A DNA stretch of 64,000 nucleotides from Ascaphus truei (Eukaryota > Chordata > Amphibia > Anura > Ascaphidae), in NCBI GenBank assembly GCA_036426205.1, contig CM071568.1:124039042-124103041 (forward strand), in the 5' to 3' direction. The translations under genes and the position numbers were made by a program. The notes under the pieces were generated by a model that was not told the origin of the DNA, made no database searches, and saw only the letters and a list, made by a program, of their open reading frames with translations. Below, one piece after another: positions 10,979 through 22,601 of the stretch (its first letter is position 1; every line of letters starts with the position of its first letter).

Positions 10979-12482
10979 TTATAGGTTCAATTATACAATA
11001 CAGCACAACCGACAAAAAAGAGAGCTTCATAAATCGTCCTGGGAAAAGGGCAATATATATATAAAGTCTCTAATAGTTGTTCATCGAGAAACCGAACCTA
11101 ATACATCTTGTTGGGTCTGTGGACATGCTCCTCATAGCCTTAAACATGGCTACCCATCAGTACCTATCCCCATTGATCAATCCAAGTTACAGGAGATAGT
11201 AGAAAAGGATCTCTCATGGAATCTTGCCCCTGACGATAAATCCCAAGAGATAAAGGAATTATATCAGATACATCTTACAACAAAGGTTGTAGCTGGAGCC
11301 ATTTGCTACCAGAATGCACAGAGTATCCAGGAAGATGCAAATTCTCCATTGCACTCTGACTGTCAGGAGGCAATGATCACACTACTCTTCAATATACCTC
11401 CTATCACACCAACGGAATATACGCTATTTGATTCTCTGAAATTGAACATAAATTGTAGTGAATTCTGTCAAAATTACGTTACTTATAATAACACCGCCAA
11501 GAAATGTACCAGTAATCCCCCCAAGTTGTACACATGGTTTAGAACACAGCTCCAGACTTGGAGAAACTGGGTAGACCCAATACGAACCAATCAGTTCTGG
11601 TCAATAGGTGCCTGTATGTGCGGTGACGGTTTAAGCAACAGTGATTGTAGATTTGGCACTTCACAATTATTGGAAAGAGCAAACACAACTTACCCACCTA
11701 AGATTAAGCTCCCATATGGGTATTACTGGTTATGTGGTTCATGGGCAACTAAGGTCGTGCCCTATAATCATCCCGCCCCGTGCTATCTAGGTTTTGTTCT
11801 ACCCGCTTTTCAGGTGAAACTTACTCTACCTGAGGGTCGGATAAGAAACAAAAGGAGGCTAACTATCAAAACAAGTATAGGCAAAATATTTGCAGGTACT
11901 CTATTTCCCTTTTACAATATCGTTGATCTATATTCCAAACTGGGGTCACTTGTGGCAGGGCTAGATGTCGCTTTCAATGCTACCAGTGATGCTATAACTT
12001 GGCTCACCAATGAGCAAGAACAAATAAGAACAGTAGTTTTGCAAAATCGCATGGCACTAGATTATCTGTTGGCAGCACAAGGAGGGGTTTGTAAATTAGT
12101 GGGTAAAGAATGTTGTGTTTATATTGATGACCAATCAAAAAGTATACACCATGATATGGATACTCTAGCAGAAATTCAATCTAGAATGCAAGAGGAAACA
12201 AAAGAGTTTGATTTTACCTTTGGCCTTGGAAATTGGCTAGGCGCATTGGGAATGAAAATTCTTTATGGAATCATAGCAATTGCAAGTTTATTACTTTGTG
12301 TGTATATGTTAATCCAAATGACTAAATGTGTAATCCGTTCTATTTTTGCCAGAAGAGCTGCTTCTGCTTCTAGCTCGACCGTTATGTATATGTCTCCCAC
12401 AAAGAGAGCGAGAAATACCAATAGTCTTGGTACTCGTCAACCACCCATATGTTCATCTCTGATTATCAAACGAGATACCTAA
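10950..12482 (+). CDS. env: ERV envelope glycoprotein, open frame without an obvious start
   Basis: The frame is open for 510 codons to TAA (12480-12482). In order it shows a CWVC motif (residues 54-57, SU-type), several N-X-S/T sites, and a furin-like site RNKR at residues 299-302 separating surface from transmembrane subunits. A heptad-rich region follows, then a gamma-type CX6CC motif (Cys381, Cys388-389) after LLAAQGG, a membrane anchor around residues 435-460, and a short cytoplasmic tail. Odd points: the frame begins at GTG, no ATG occurs before residue ~140, and no signal peptide is seen. Either the 5' end is lost or a spliced leader supplies the start. It is the only ERV gene without a stop or shift in its body. 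Confidence 0.9.
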   Translation: MYHKDTTPISYRFNYTIQHNRQKRELHKSSWEKGNIYIKSLIVVHRETEPNTSCWVCGHAPHSLKHGYPSVPIPIDQSKLQEIVEKDLSWNLAPDDKSQEIKELYQIHLTTKVVAGAICYQNAQSIQEDANSPLHSDCQEAMITLLFNIPPITPTEYTLFDSLKLNINCSEFCQNYVTYNNTAKKCTSNPPKLYTWFRTQLQTWRNWVDPIRTNQFWSIGACMCGDGLSNSDCRFGTSQLLERANTTYPPKIKLPYGYYWLCGSWATKVVPYNHPAPCYLGFVLPAFQVKLTLPEGRIRNKRRLTIKTSIGKIFAGTLFPFYNIVDLYSKLGSLVAGLDVAFNATSDAITWLTNEQEQIRTVVLQNRMALDYLLAAQGGVCKLVGKECCVYIDDQSKSIHHDMDTLAEIQSRMQEETKEFDFTFGLGNWLGALGMKILYGIIAIASLLLCVYMLIQMTKCVIRSIFARRAASASSSTVMYMSPTKRARNTNSLGTRQPPICSSLIIKRDT

Positions 12483-12598
12483 AAGAGATAGGTTTCTGCA
12501 TTCCCATGGTCTCTTGGAGGTTTCTCCCTTGGAGTTTTTCCTCTCCTGAGTGGTGTGCAGAAGAATAAATGGGAGTGGTCAATTGGTTTGTTCTTTCA

Positions 12599-12614
12599 GA
12601 ACAAAAGGAGGGGT
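12599..12614 (+). other. Polypurine tract of the ERV
   Basis: A purine-rich stretch (GAACAAAAGGAGGGGT) sits directly before the 3' LTR start TGTAAGG. It is the expected primer site for plus-strand DNA synthesis. Confidence 0.85.
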
Positions 12615-13130
12615 TGTAAGGTTAAAACTGTCTCCTGTCAGCTCTGTTCCTCTCAGGAATTGATAAGGTTAAACAGTAGATGCTGGCCTTGCTATTTCTC
12701 AGAGACTATTGTAAATAGCTTGGAAAGCAGCTGTGTTGAGCTTGTCATACAGTATGCTGTTAAAGCAAGGACTACCAGAAGACAGGACTGCCTTATAAGA
12801 CACCATTGTATATCTCTTGCTCAGCAGTTAAATGTTTTAAGATTGACAGAAAAGGCATTATGTAAAGGTTACATGTAAATTTAGATGTGTAATCCATATT
12901 TGTAACAGATGACAGCGTTTTTTTTGTCCCTGCCTCATGTATAAAAAGCTGCTTTGTGAACCATTAAATCCAGTTGTAAGAATTCAGCCATAGTCTCCTC
13001 TGATTTCTTACAGCTCCGGGCCCGTCTGCTATACTATTTGAGACAAACATATCCATGCCGTGCGATGTTCCCGGGAGAAATTATATTTAGCTTGTCCTGA
13101 AAAGATAACCTGATCTGTAGAGATCTAACA
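12615..13130 (+). repeat. 3' LTR of the ERV, complete (516 bp)
   Basis: It starts TG after the polypurine tract and ends CA at 13130. TATAAAAAG lies at 12940-12948. It matches the partial 5' LTR except for about ten substitutions and one small indel, most of the differences clustering near 12913-12920. Confidence 0.94.
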
Positions 13131-14925
13131 AATGCAAAGACTGAAGATAGGAGGGAATCATTCTGTAACAAAGGCCAATGCCTAAGTATGATGTTTTTAA
13201 TTTTACCTGATTGAGTATTAAAGGTAGTCACAAAAGGTATCGAGACTTGTTTCCCGGGGCGGTCACCCTGTGGTGTGCCCTTTAAGAGGTTGTCCCTAGG
13301 TATGGTCTCTGCCTTGTCACGTTGTGTCTTCAATAACGACTTCGGGTACCCTCTTTTCCTAAATTTATCCTGCATCATGTCTAGGGTATCCTTAATGTCA
13401 TCAGGGGTACTAATGATTCTTTTAGTCCTTAGAAACTGGCTGTATGGTAGACCATGTGCCGTGCCAGGAGGGTGAAAACTGCTATAATGTAGTAAATTGT
13501 TTCTGTCCGTGGGTTTAGTAAACATATTGAATTCCAGTCTATTGTTCACTACCGAAATGATCGTATCCAAAAAGTTAACAGAAATGTCACTAAACTGACA
13601 TGTGAACCCGATAATGTCCCTTGCCCTGTGGATGTCAGAGATAAACGACAACAATGATCTCGCATCCCCAAGCCATATCAGGAACACATCGTCGATGTAG
13701 CGCACACACATATGCCCTTGGTTGATGAACCCTGGATGAGGATAAATAAATTCATCCTCAAATCTTGACATATAGATGTTGGCATATGTGGGTACGACAT
13801 TCTACCCCGTGGCCGTCCCTTGCACCTGGATGTAGAAGGTATCCTCAAAGAGAAAATAATTCTCCTTGAGGATAATCCCTAGAAGGTCTAATATCAGCAT
13901 GCGTTCCCTCGGCGTATATAAGCCTCCTGTGGCCAACGTCTCCTTTACTGCTGCGTTCCCTTAATCGTGTGGAATCGAAGTGTACAGGCTATTGACGTCA
14001 AGGGTAGCTAATAGAACACTAGTAGTGAACGGTGGGATTAAGGCTATCTTGTTCAGAAAATGTGATGTGTCCTGAATAAATGACCTTGCGCTGTCTACAA
14101 ACGGTCTCAGTAATTTATCTAAGAAAATTGCACAGGGCTGAAATATAGTCTGTGCCGGCTACAATGGGTCTACCAGGGGGGGATACTAAGCTCTTGTGTA
14201 TCTTAGGTAACACATAGAAGACCGAAGTAATAGGATTTTTTTTCATAATGAAGTCCTTCTGTTTTTTAGTGATTACGCAGCCCTCATAAGCCATATCTAT
14301 AACCTCAGAGATCTTCCTAATGACATCAAAGAGCGGGTTATGATCAATGACCCTGTAATTACTCATATACTCTATTTGTCTCAATATTTCTTTCCTATAA
14401 TCGGACCAATCCATTATCACTATTGCCCCTCCTTTGTCAGCTGGTTTTATTATAATGTCGGAATCAGATACTAACTCCGTGATAATGGCCATCTCATTTT
14501 TAGAAAAATTGGTATTTTTAGGCCGTGTCTTATTTGTTTTAAGTGTGTCTATATCCTTCTGTACCAAGATGTATGTCTCTATCGTGTGATTTGAGGGTGG
14601 GGGATTAAATTTACCCTTAACTTTACATCCATCTGTGAGAAGGTGAAAAGGAGAGTCAACTGTAACATCATTATCTGAGGGTGATGAAGAGCAGGGGTGC
14701 TTCAAAAAGAACCCCTTAAGGCGGAGGTTCCTGTAAAGCGTGCCAAGTCCACATCAAGCTCAAAGATATCAAGGGGGTTGGTGGGTACAATGAAAGGCCT
14801 TTGTTTAACACCTCCAATTGCTCATCGGTAAAGGTCTTACCAGAGATGTTAACTACCAATGGATCTGTGACCGTGTCTGCATTCCTCTCCTTGATGTCCT
14901 GTGGACCTCGGTGCTTTCTCAATTG
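13131..14925 (-). mobile_element. Penelope-like element, RT region, interrupted by the ERV
   Basis: On the minus strand the upstream part (14705-14115) reads KPADKGGAIVIMD, LPKIHK and PPGRPIVAGTD, which are PLE-type RT motifs. The palm follows with LATLDVNSLYTSIP (about 14000), TYANIYMSRFEDEF, and the YIDD catalytic box near 13690-13705. The sequence NFLDTIISV and the downstream linker follow (to 13131). Frameshifts or stops near 13795, 13962 and 14115 show it is dead. The expected C-terminal GIY-YIG endonuclease is missing because the ERV sits at 13130. It should lie to the left of the window. An N-terminal fragment with SGKTFTDEQLEVLNKGL is at 14716-14870. Confidence 0.92.
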
Positions 14926-15192
14926 TCATGCAGATAATATATTTAATAATAGAACAAACTGGAAATCAATCAAATGTGTTTGCAAAAACCAGTGTCACAA
15001 TGGGCATGTCACAAAGTGAGAAGTGGGGGGGAAAAGGGGAAAAAACATGAAACACAAGGAAAATACAGAAAAAAAGGAGAACGGAAAGTATGCTAGGGGG
15101 GCGACGTTTCGAGGGACTACTGTTTTTTGCAAACTCATTTGATTTATTTCCGGTTTGTTCTATTATTAAATATATTATCTGCATTACAATTG
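14920..15192. repeat. Inverted repeat, two ~69-nt arms, in the PLE 5' region
   Basis: The arm at 14920-14988 and the reverse complement of 15124-15192 differ at only a few positions (about five). The spacer is ~135 bp and A/G-rich. A short inverted copy of element sequence at the 5' end is a known habit of PLE insertions. Confidence 0.9.
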
Positions 15193-15542
15193 TTTTCATC
15201 ATTTAGCTATTAGACAGTGAGTGCTGGTACTTACGTAGATTTATTAGTACTTTTTAACTGTTGGTCTTTATATAGACCAAAATTAAGGGCTACAAAAATC
15301 CCAAATAGGAGGGGGAGGGGCACATGCATTGTAGATTCTGGGTCACCCCGATCTTCGCCATCTTATTATCTCTAAACCTATGTTTGCCTCCAAACTCTAC
15401 ACCCTTTTAAAGACAGAATTTAATTTTTTATTTTTTTAAAAATATCTTTGGGGTATATCGCATCCTAAACCTTTTACCTTAGACCTTTCCGCTCTTTAGT
15501 AAAAAAAAAGAAGAGAGAGAAAAAACACAGCTTATAACACAC
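15193..15542. other. No gene recognised
   Basis: A/T-rich sequence between the PLE and a MITE. I see no coding similarity or repeat structure. Confidence 0.6.
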
Positions 15543-15545
15543 TTA

Positions 15546-16515
15546 GGGCCTCATTCAGAAAGCGTTCATAAGCCACTTATCAAGCACTTATCACCCAAAA
15601 TGCCTACTGCTATTCAGTAAGCGGTGATAAGTGGGTGATAAAAGACTGAATTGCTCAAAAAAAATTGGTCATAAAAAATATCACCGAGGCAGCGGTGATA
15701 TGCCACTTATCACCACTTTTCGGCATGTTCATAAACTCGTGCAATTCTAGTAGCAGTGATTTGGCTATGAACGCCTATCACCGCTCTAGAATGGTGATTT
15801 TATCACAAAATTCTCACGCCAGAAAAAGTTGGCTTAAAGGTGTTGGAAACCTGCAGAGAAGCGGCGAGATGGGACTTAGAAAAAAAAATGCATTTTTCCT
15901 GCATAGGATTGATGCCGGGAATCTCTGGAGCTGATATCCATTAATATTAGCACCAGAGACCCCTGGCATGAATCCTGTGCAATAAAAATGCATTTGCAGT
16001 AAACTTCATTACCATAGCGGATAGCCTCAGGGACTTCTTACTTCCAGAGATACAGGCCCCGTTATGGGGGGCCAGTATCAACCTATGCATTTAAATGTCC
16101 GTGTCACGTGACCGTGGGAATAAAATGCATAGGAGATACCGGCACCCCATAACGGGGCCTGTATCTCGGGAAGTAGGGGGTCCCTGAGGCTGAAACCAAT
16201 GCGGTTCAGTTCAGGAGACCCCCTGCTCATCTAAACTATTAACAAAATTAAAATTTATACACATAAATTTCGGGCGATATTTGCACAGGGAGAGACGGCT
16301 CTCTCAGAGCAGCTCTCTCTGCAGCACATACAACTCGCCGGGTAAGGCCTTTTCAGAGGGTCGTTCATCAGATCACCGGCTTATCACCCGTTTTGTGAAT
16401 TTTTCTATGACAGGTAATGAAGGCTTTCTGAATACCGTAATAGCAATGCTCATAAAAAGGGTGATTTAAATGGTCCAGTGATTTTTTTTTTATGAACCTT
16501 CGCTGATTGAGGCCC
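15546..16515. mobile_element. PIF/Harbinger-like non-autonomous element
   Basis: The ends are inverted: GGGCCTCATTCAG at the left and, on the other strand, GGGCCTCAATCAG at the right. Both are followed by a stretch ending TTCATAA. A TTA target duplication flanks it (15543-15545 and 16516-16518). No transposase is present. The interior has inverted tracts rich in GTGATAA. Confidence 0.85.
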
Positions 16516-16559
16516 TTAAGTGGGGATATAGTACAGACCTTAGAAAATTCATAGTCACC

Positions 16560-17880
16560 AAAAAATATCTAAGATTGAAGGCAAGTCATCTTAGTCTTAG
16601 ATTTTCTGTTCCCCATCCGGGACCGATAAGACCTGGCAGGGGCAGGAAAAGAATCAAACCCCCGCCAAGGAGGAAAGTTTACTGCGGGCCATAATTTCTG
16701 GACCACCAACCTCCTCCATCAGCTAGACTGACTTTAGATATAAAAATGGGGCTCTTAGCTCGGTCAAGTTGGGTGTGTGAAATCCAGTAATTCTTGACGG
16801 TCCTCTCCTTCACTCCTCGCTGAGGCCTCCGGTGATCTCTTAGGTCTCGGAGAGCATTGTGGTTTCGCAGGTTGCCGACCGTGTACTCCTAGAGCCCCTA
16901 GGAAATTCTCCACCTCTTCTGGGTATCTTAACAAAAATTGCTTCCCATCTCTGTTTACGACCAGCCGGAATGGGAAGGCCCATCTATAGCGGATGCCATT
17001 GTCTCTAAGGATTGCTGTACCTGGGCGAAAGGAAGCCTCTTCGTCTTGAAATTGTGGATTTGGAAAGATCCTGGAAAATCTGGATCCCGGAGTCTTCGAA
17101 GTCCACGAAATCTTGGTTCCTGCAGCCGCTCATTATTTTCTCCTTGGTGGTGCAATAGTGTAATTTGACTATTACAGCCCTGCATTTCTTCAGGTCTGCA
17201 AATCTTGGGCCCAAGGCACGATGGGCTCTGTCCATGTGAAGGTCACTTGTTTGGAGCGACGGGACTGAGTAAATAGGTTTATTAGGTAGGGTTGCAGCGC
17301 ATCCGGAACGACTGTTTCTGTGATATTTCTTATGCTGAGATTTTGTCTCCTTTCCCGATTTTTCAAGTCGTCGACGGTGTCGTTCAGGTTCCTGACTTCG
17401 TCGTTGAGCCTGAATATTTCGTCTTGCATTGAACCTGGACGCTGCAGGGATTCTTCAAGTTTATTTTCAAGCTGGACTGTTCATTTGGTCAGAGAATTCA
17501 GAGCTGCCTTAAATTCAGCAACAGCCTTGTCAAGAGACAGTTGGAACACACCATGCATTTCTTTAATTTAAATAAATGTTTTAAAACTTTTGTGGTGATT
17601 TGAGTGTTTTCTTCTGAATCTTGCTCTTGTTCACTGTCCGTAAAGTTTCCTTGTTGTGAAAGCTCCTATGCCTGTGGATGCACGTGCACACACATATTGG
17701 ATTTCGGGCAGAGGAGATGCAGCTTTCTGGAGGTAACGGGCGACTGAGAGGGTGGCTGGCTTACGATCCCCTGAAGGTTCCGACACCAGGGGAGGATGTT
17801 TTTGCAGGGTTTTAGAGGGTAATTATGGCACGATCTCGGCTCAGTCCCCGGAGCTGACTCGGGCTGCTATCATCCACTCA
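16560..17880 (-). pseudogene. L1-like LINE ORF1 fragment
   Basis: On the minus strand a coiled-coil segment (17429-17330, with LNDTVDDLKNRERRQNLSIR) leads into an RRM-like region (17235-17005, with RALGP, VIVKLHYCTTKEKI and IFQDLS). This order is that of L1 ORF1p, the RNA-binding chaperone of L1 elements. Phase changes near 17190 and an in-frame stop near 17480 mark it as a relic. ORF2 is not seen next to it. Confidence 0.75.
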
Positions 17881-19568
17881 GACGCTGCATGGGCGCCCCC
17901 TATATATTTGTAATATTTAACACTGGTAATTGCACAGGCGCTTAGACATTTTATGAAACACATTGTAAAACAACATGATTTGAAACTGTTCTTTTTGGCC
18001 GCAGACATGTCAATATTCGAATAACAAGTTTTTTTTATTTATATGATTCTGTAAAACTTAGTGCTTCTATTTGGTCTGTGTGATTACAATTGTATCAGCC
18101 AATTATTCTTCTGTTCCAGTATCTCTTCTTTAAACTAATTATGCTGTAATCAAACAAAAAAGTGAAACACTGGATCAATAATTTACTTAATATATTACAA
18201 GACTGTAAACTGTTTACACACACACACACACACACACACCACACACAGCACACCAACACACAGCACACCCCCACACACACACACCACACACACCGAGATC
18301 TCTGAAACAGGATGATTATCGATGTGGGCAGGTCCGATCCAGAACAATGCACAGCCCGACTGCACCATCCCTGCAGCCCGACTGCACCATCTCCAGAACC
18401 GCAGCTGTAAGCTATTTCAGCCGCAGCTCCGGAGACAGTAAGGTTTGCTACATATATAGGTAAAGATCATAACACTACAAAATTTGGGGCTGATATGGAG
18501 ACATAAGTTACTTCTATGATTTCTTAAGTTATACTAATCAACATGTCACTGCCATTAGTTCACTCTAGTCAGAGTAAGCACTGTCCCTTTAACTATGCTT
18601 ATTAATTGTGCAGGGTATGCTGAAATCTTGCCGTTTGCAGACTGGAGGATAGGAGTTGACGACACAGGCCTTAACCACCCTCTTGCCATAGCTTTTCGCA
18701 ATGGGGCACCCAAAGGGAATGAGACATTTGGTCGTGGCTGTCTCGCCGGTACAAAGTCCTGGCCGGTGTTTGTCAGCAGGGGATCCCTCTGCCGCCGGCC
18801 GCTTCGACAAGAACGTACGTTTTCAGTAGGGGGTAGTGGTTGAATTAAGGGTTATGATTAGGGGGGTTTAAGGTAAGGGCTAAGGTTAGTGACTTACCTT
18901 AACGGTGAAGCAGCCGACAGCGGATGTTCCCTGCGGCAAGGTCACAGGTGGCAAAATGCCAGCGGAGATTTGGTCGCGGTGAGGTGGCCGCGATCAAATG
19001 TCCTAGACTGCACCCAAATTACTACAGAACATGTATGGTGTCATATGTCAAAAACTGATTCCACTACAAAATGAAGGAAGACCATTTTAGCACAATGTAG
19101 CTTTTATTTTGTAGCAAGTCCCAACAATAAGAAAATGACTGACATCGCCAGGTTTAAATGCTCTGTAATGTGTTCACAATAAAGCCCCTTGGCCCAGATC
19201 ATTGCGTTGCAGGCTCCTCTTGCAGCGAAGGTTGAGCTTTCAGATATTGTTTGTCATTGTTTTTAATTAAACTAACTGTTACTGCTGTGAATTCATTAAA
19301 ACAAAAAAATCGAAAAGATTCTACATGGACGGATCTCTTCCCTTTTGCAGAGAAAATGCATGTTTGTTTCCTTTGTGTAACTGCATTTCATAAAAGTACA
19401 ACAGAAACCCATGAGAATGTTCTCACTTAATATATGTTTACTAATATAACGTGATGTATTTATTATTCAAAGTCTGCTTAAGGTGTATTAGTGTGTTGTG
19501 TTATTAACACCTTCGGAGGTAAGGAGGCGAGGACTGACACCAAACAACACACACAATTGCAACACTAT
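17881..19568. other. No gene recognised; contains an AC microsatellite
   Basis: Apart from the AC-rich microsatellite at 18214-18294, I see no coding similarity. Short frames around 18589-18843 are opposite-strand shadows of one GC-richer stretch. Confidence 0.55.
18214..18294. repeat. (AC)n microsatellite with interruptions
   Basis: AC dinucleotides interrupted by short AGC and CC units. Confidence 0.95.
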
Positions 19569-20807
19569 GGGGCCTATTCTATAAACTTTCATAAGTAACT
19601 GAAATCGAGGATTTTGAGCACTTCCTGTGCGATTTGACAAGGTAGCCGTTCCGATAGCATGCCAAACTCGTTCGGGAAGTGCATCTCCCTGAGCGGCCTC
19701 GCTAAGGTAATGAAGGGGTTAACCCCTACCGCTACCCACCCGATAGACAAACACCCACCACAGGCCAAATACTACCTTCACCCACCCCTTCCACCCCCAA
19801 TAAACATTAAAACACAATGCAACAACCAATACACCCCTTGGATTGATTGCCAGTGTGGTTACCTATACCCTCAATGGGAGCAAAGGTAACCTAAATAGCA
19901 ATTAATGGGAACCCCCTCTACCCCCAACTCATACGGTGCAATAATGGGAAAAATAACTATTATCCAGATCTGGATAATAGCTAATTTGCCCATTAAAATA
20001 AAACATTACCCAGCCAGCACAAAGAAAGTTAAAGTTGCATTTACCCCTGCCAGGATGAAGGCCATCCTAGTCTTCATCCCCGTCTTCCATGGCAACAACT
20101 TAACAATAAAAAAAATAATGTCTACTAACCCCTTAATCACCTTAGTGGTTAGTAACCGCTATAGTAATTAAGAGGAAAAAACCCTCCCTGCCACCCACCC
20201 AAGATGCCTAACCAACCTCCCCGGGTCACTATCCAAACCCCGCTACCCATTGATTGGTACAGTAATATAATATGGCCATGGTTTGCATATACAGTATATA
20301 ATGGATAATCTACCAATAAAAAAAATCAAGCACCAATTAAAATACATTACATTTCCTTCAAAATAAAAAAAAATGCCAATAAACCAATTGATTGGCACAG
20401 TGGTAAACCAAGCCCATAATATGAACATGGTTTGCCATTGTGGCAATAAATGGACAAGCTACAAAAACAAGCAAGACAGCCCCAGACCTGAAATGAATGC
20501 GGTTCAGCTCCGGAGACCCCCTGCTACAATAATCTGTTATTAAAATGCAAATGAAAACACTGCGATCGCCTGTAAGAGCTGCGCAGGAAGATGCAGCTCT
20601 CACAGACTGCGGGAAGATCGCAGCAGTAGGACTTAGAAAAAACTGAGATAAGGTCACTGCTACGCCGAGCAGTTTTGGCATTTTCCTACCTCACGGTAAT
20701 GCTTTCTGATTCTTTCTGAATACCGTGATAACACAAATGTCAAGGTAGAGACATGCCACATCGTTCGAGATGGCAGCAATTGTATCGATGCTACTAGAAT
20801 AGGCCCC
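19569..20807. mobile_element. MITE-like element with inverted ends
   Basis: The left end GGGGCCTATTCTA is mirrored by TAGAATAGGCCCC at the right. The flanks are TAT and TAA, close to a 3-bp target duplication of TWA type. The interior holds C-rich and inverted stretches and no transposase. Confidence 0.75.
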
Positions 20808-21689
20808 TAAGGATCAGTTAATTTCCAAGGTGCTTTGTGTGTCTGCCTTGTGCTATAAGTTTCCCTGTGTCTTTATTAGTCAAATCTACAGTAGAAAACG
20901 CCAGGGTTTTTCCTTGCTTCAAAACTTGAGCGGTGATCAGAATCGACTCTCCGATTTTTGCAGCGTTGATGTACCTTTAGTAATAATAAAAACAAAGAAT
21001 CAGTATTGCAAGAGGGGACGGGTGAGACGTGAAATGATCTATACAAACCGGAGAAATAATCACTGCAATGTCTTAGTTAGCCCATAAAAACAATACATGA
21101 TCATACTATTTATCATAACCAGGAATTATCAAGAACTCTTTAATTAACACTTAACCTGTGCAGTGCTGAGGTTCAGCAGCACCTCAGGTACTTCCGGGCC
21201 ATGTGATCGCTTAAACCAGCAAAACCCCTGGCACTACATTGTTTGTTTTAGTTCTAGGATTAAAGCATGTAGTCTTCGGAGCTGAACAACTGTGTTAATT
21301 TCAGCTTCGAGGACCCCTGCTTCCAGAGATACTTCCACCTGGAGGAGTTCCCGGTATCTGTCTTCATTTTCTGTCTATCTGCCCAGAGCTGACATTAACA
21401 GTTCAGCGGCGGAGACCCCCTGCTTCAATCCTAGAACTTAAAATAACAAAAATAAAAAAATTGCAGTGCAAGAGGTGTTGCTGCTTTAAAGAACGATCAC
21501 ATGACTGTGCCATGCCCTGGATGCCAGAAACAGAAGCAGAGGGGGGGGGGGGGGGTCTACTTCCATTTTGATCGGTCTGGTCGCTACAAGTAATAAGGGC
21601 CACTGACATGCAGGACTCATACCGTACCAGATACATAAGAGCACAGTTAAGGTTATTAATCAATCAATTCACCTCACGCTTATTCTCGC
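20808..21689. other. No gene recognised; inverted segment and poly-G run
   Basis: Contains inverted copies of a sequence ending in GTTCTAGGATT (21240-21260 against 21420-21440) and a G-run at 21541-21555. No coding similarity is seen. Confidence 0.55.
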
Positions 21690-22287
21690 CAGGCAGAGAG
21701 GGTGGTGATGCCACTTTACCGATCATTGGTGAGACCTCAGAGTACTGTATTCAATTCTGGAGACCATATCTCTGGAAGGCTATACCTGTACATAAATTTA
21801 GAGATTGCGCAAAGAAGAAAAAAGGGGCTAATAAAATGGATTAACAGTGAGACGCAGGCACACGGACGTAAGCAAATTAAATAAAATATCTGCTTTATAT
21901 TGGTCTATGTGGCACATAAAATTTCATTTGCTTAAGTCCGTGTGCCTGCTTCTCACTTTTCATCTATGCATCATCTGGGACCCTTGGATTCCCTTTGACA
22001 CAGAGCACCGGCAGCTATGTACCAACCTACTATCCTCATTATTGAGTGCCTGCATTCCTCCTTGTATCCGCTAATAAAATGGAGCAAGATCTACAGCATA
22101 AGACTTATCAGGAAATACTAAAGTCCCTTAATATGTACAGTAAAGTGGATAGAACGGAGAGGGGATGTGATCAAAACATTAAAATACATAAAGGGTTTCA
22201 ACAAAGTACAGGGGGCAGCATATTTGAGAGAAAGAGAAGTGCTAGAACAAGAGGTCATGCTCTGAAGCTGGAGGGTGGGAGGCTAAG
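21690..22287 (+). mobile_element. CR1/L2-like LINE, C-terminal RT remnant
   Basis: Two coding pieces remain: MPLYRSLVRP followed by EYCIQFW-like residues (21700-21830), and RTERGCDQNIKIHKGF followed by RTRGHALKLEGGRLS (22150-22287). These are conserved in the terminal part of CR1/L2-type LINE proteins. A separate 230-bp insert splits them. Confidence 0.75.
21841..22070. mobile_element. 230-bp insert with internal hairpin and 13-bp target duplication
   Basis: CTAATAAAATGGA occurs at 21828-21840 and again at 22071-22083, bracketing the insert. Inside, arms of ~31 nt (about 21847-21878 and 21928-21960) are inverted copies around GCAGGCACACGGAC. There is no A-tail on either strand. The family is unknown to me. 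Confidence 0.8.
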
Positions 22288-22290
22288 TAA

Positions 22291-22598
22291 GGCGCGCTTA
22301 AAGTCCTGGCTACGGCGATGCGACGTCGTGACGCCATCCGTCGCAGCAGCGTTTTTTTGCATATAGTGTAGGAGACAAGAGACGGTGACAGGGGGGCGTG
22401 GCTGTGAGCGGTTCGCCTTCATTGGCTGAACCACTCACGTGCCCACTGACGTCATAAGGCGGTCGCCAAAAAAATACATTTTCATTGACTTCAGGGATTT
22501 TGGTCAAGCCGTCGCAGTCGCGCCTACTATAGGCACACGACGGATTAAATAAACTTGTTTTGACGAGATGCTCCGTCGCCAAGATTATAAGCGCAGCC
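22291..22598. mobile_element. PIF/Harbinger-like MITE, TAA duplication
   Basis: The ends pair as inverted repeats (GGCGCGCTTAAAGTCCTGGC and, other strand, GGCTGCGCTTATAATCTTGG). TAA lies on both sides (22288-22290 and 22599-22601). It is CpG-rich inside and has no coding content. Confidence 0.85.
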
Positions 22599-22601
22599 TA
22601 A

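Larger units (their letters stand above)
1..13130 (+). mobile_element. Endogenous retrovirus, gamma-type env, nearly full length but defective
   Basis: The order is LTR, primer site, gag, pro, RT-RNase H-integrase, env, purine tract, LTR. The first ~96 bp of the 5' LTR lie outside the window. The two LTRs differ at about ten positions over ~420 aligned bases by eye, so the insertion is fairly young. Coding damage comprises one stop in gag, a LINE insertion in gag, a stop and a frameshift in pro, a frameshift and two stops in RT, a Tigger insertion and two stops in integrase. Env is open for 510 codons. The CX6CC motif in the transmembrane subunit, a single CCHC zinc knuckle and gag-TAG-pro in one frame fit a gamma-like lineage. 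The 3' LTR abuts a Penelope-like RT at 13131, so that element was the target. Confidence 0.95.
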
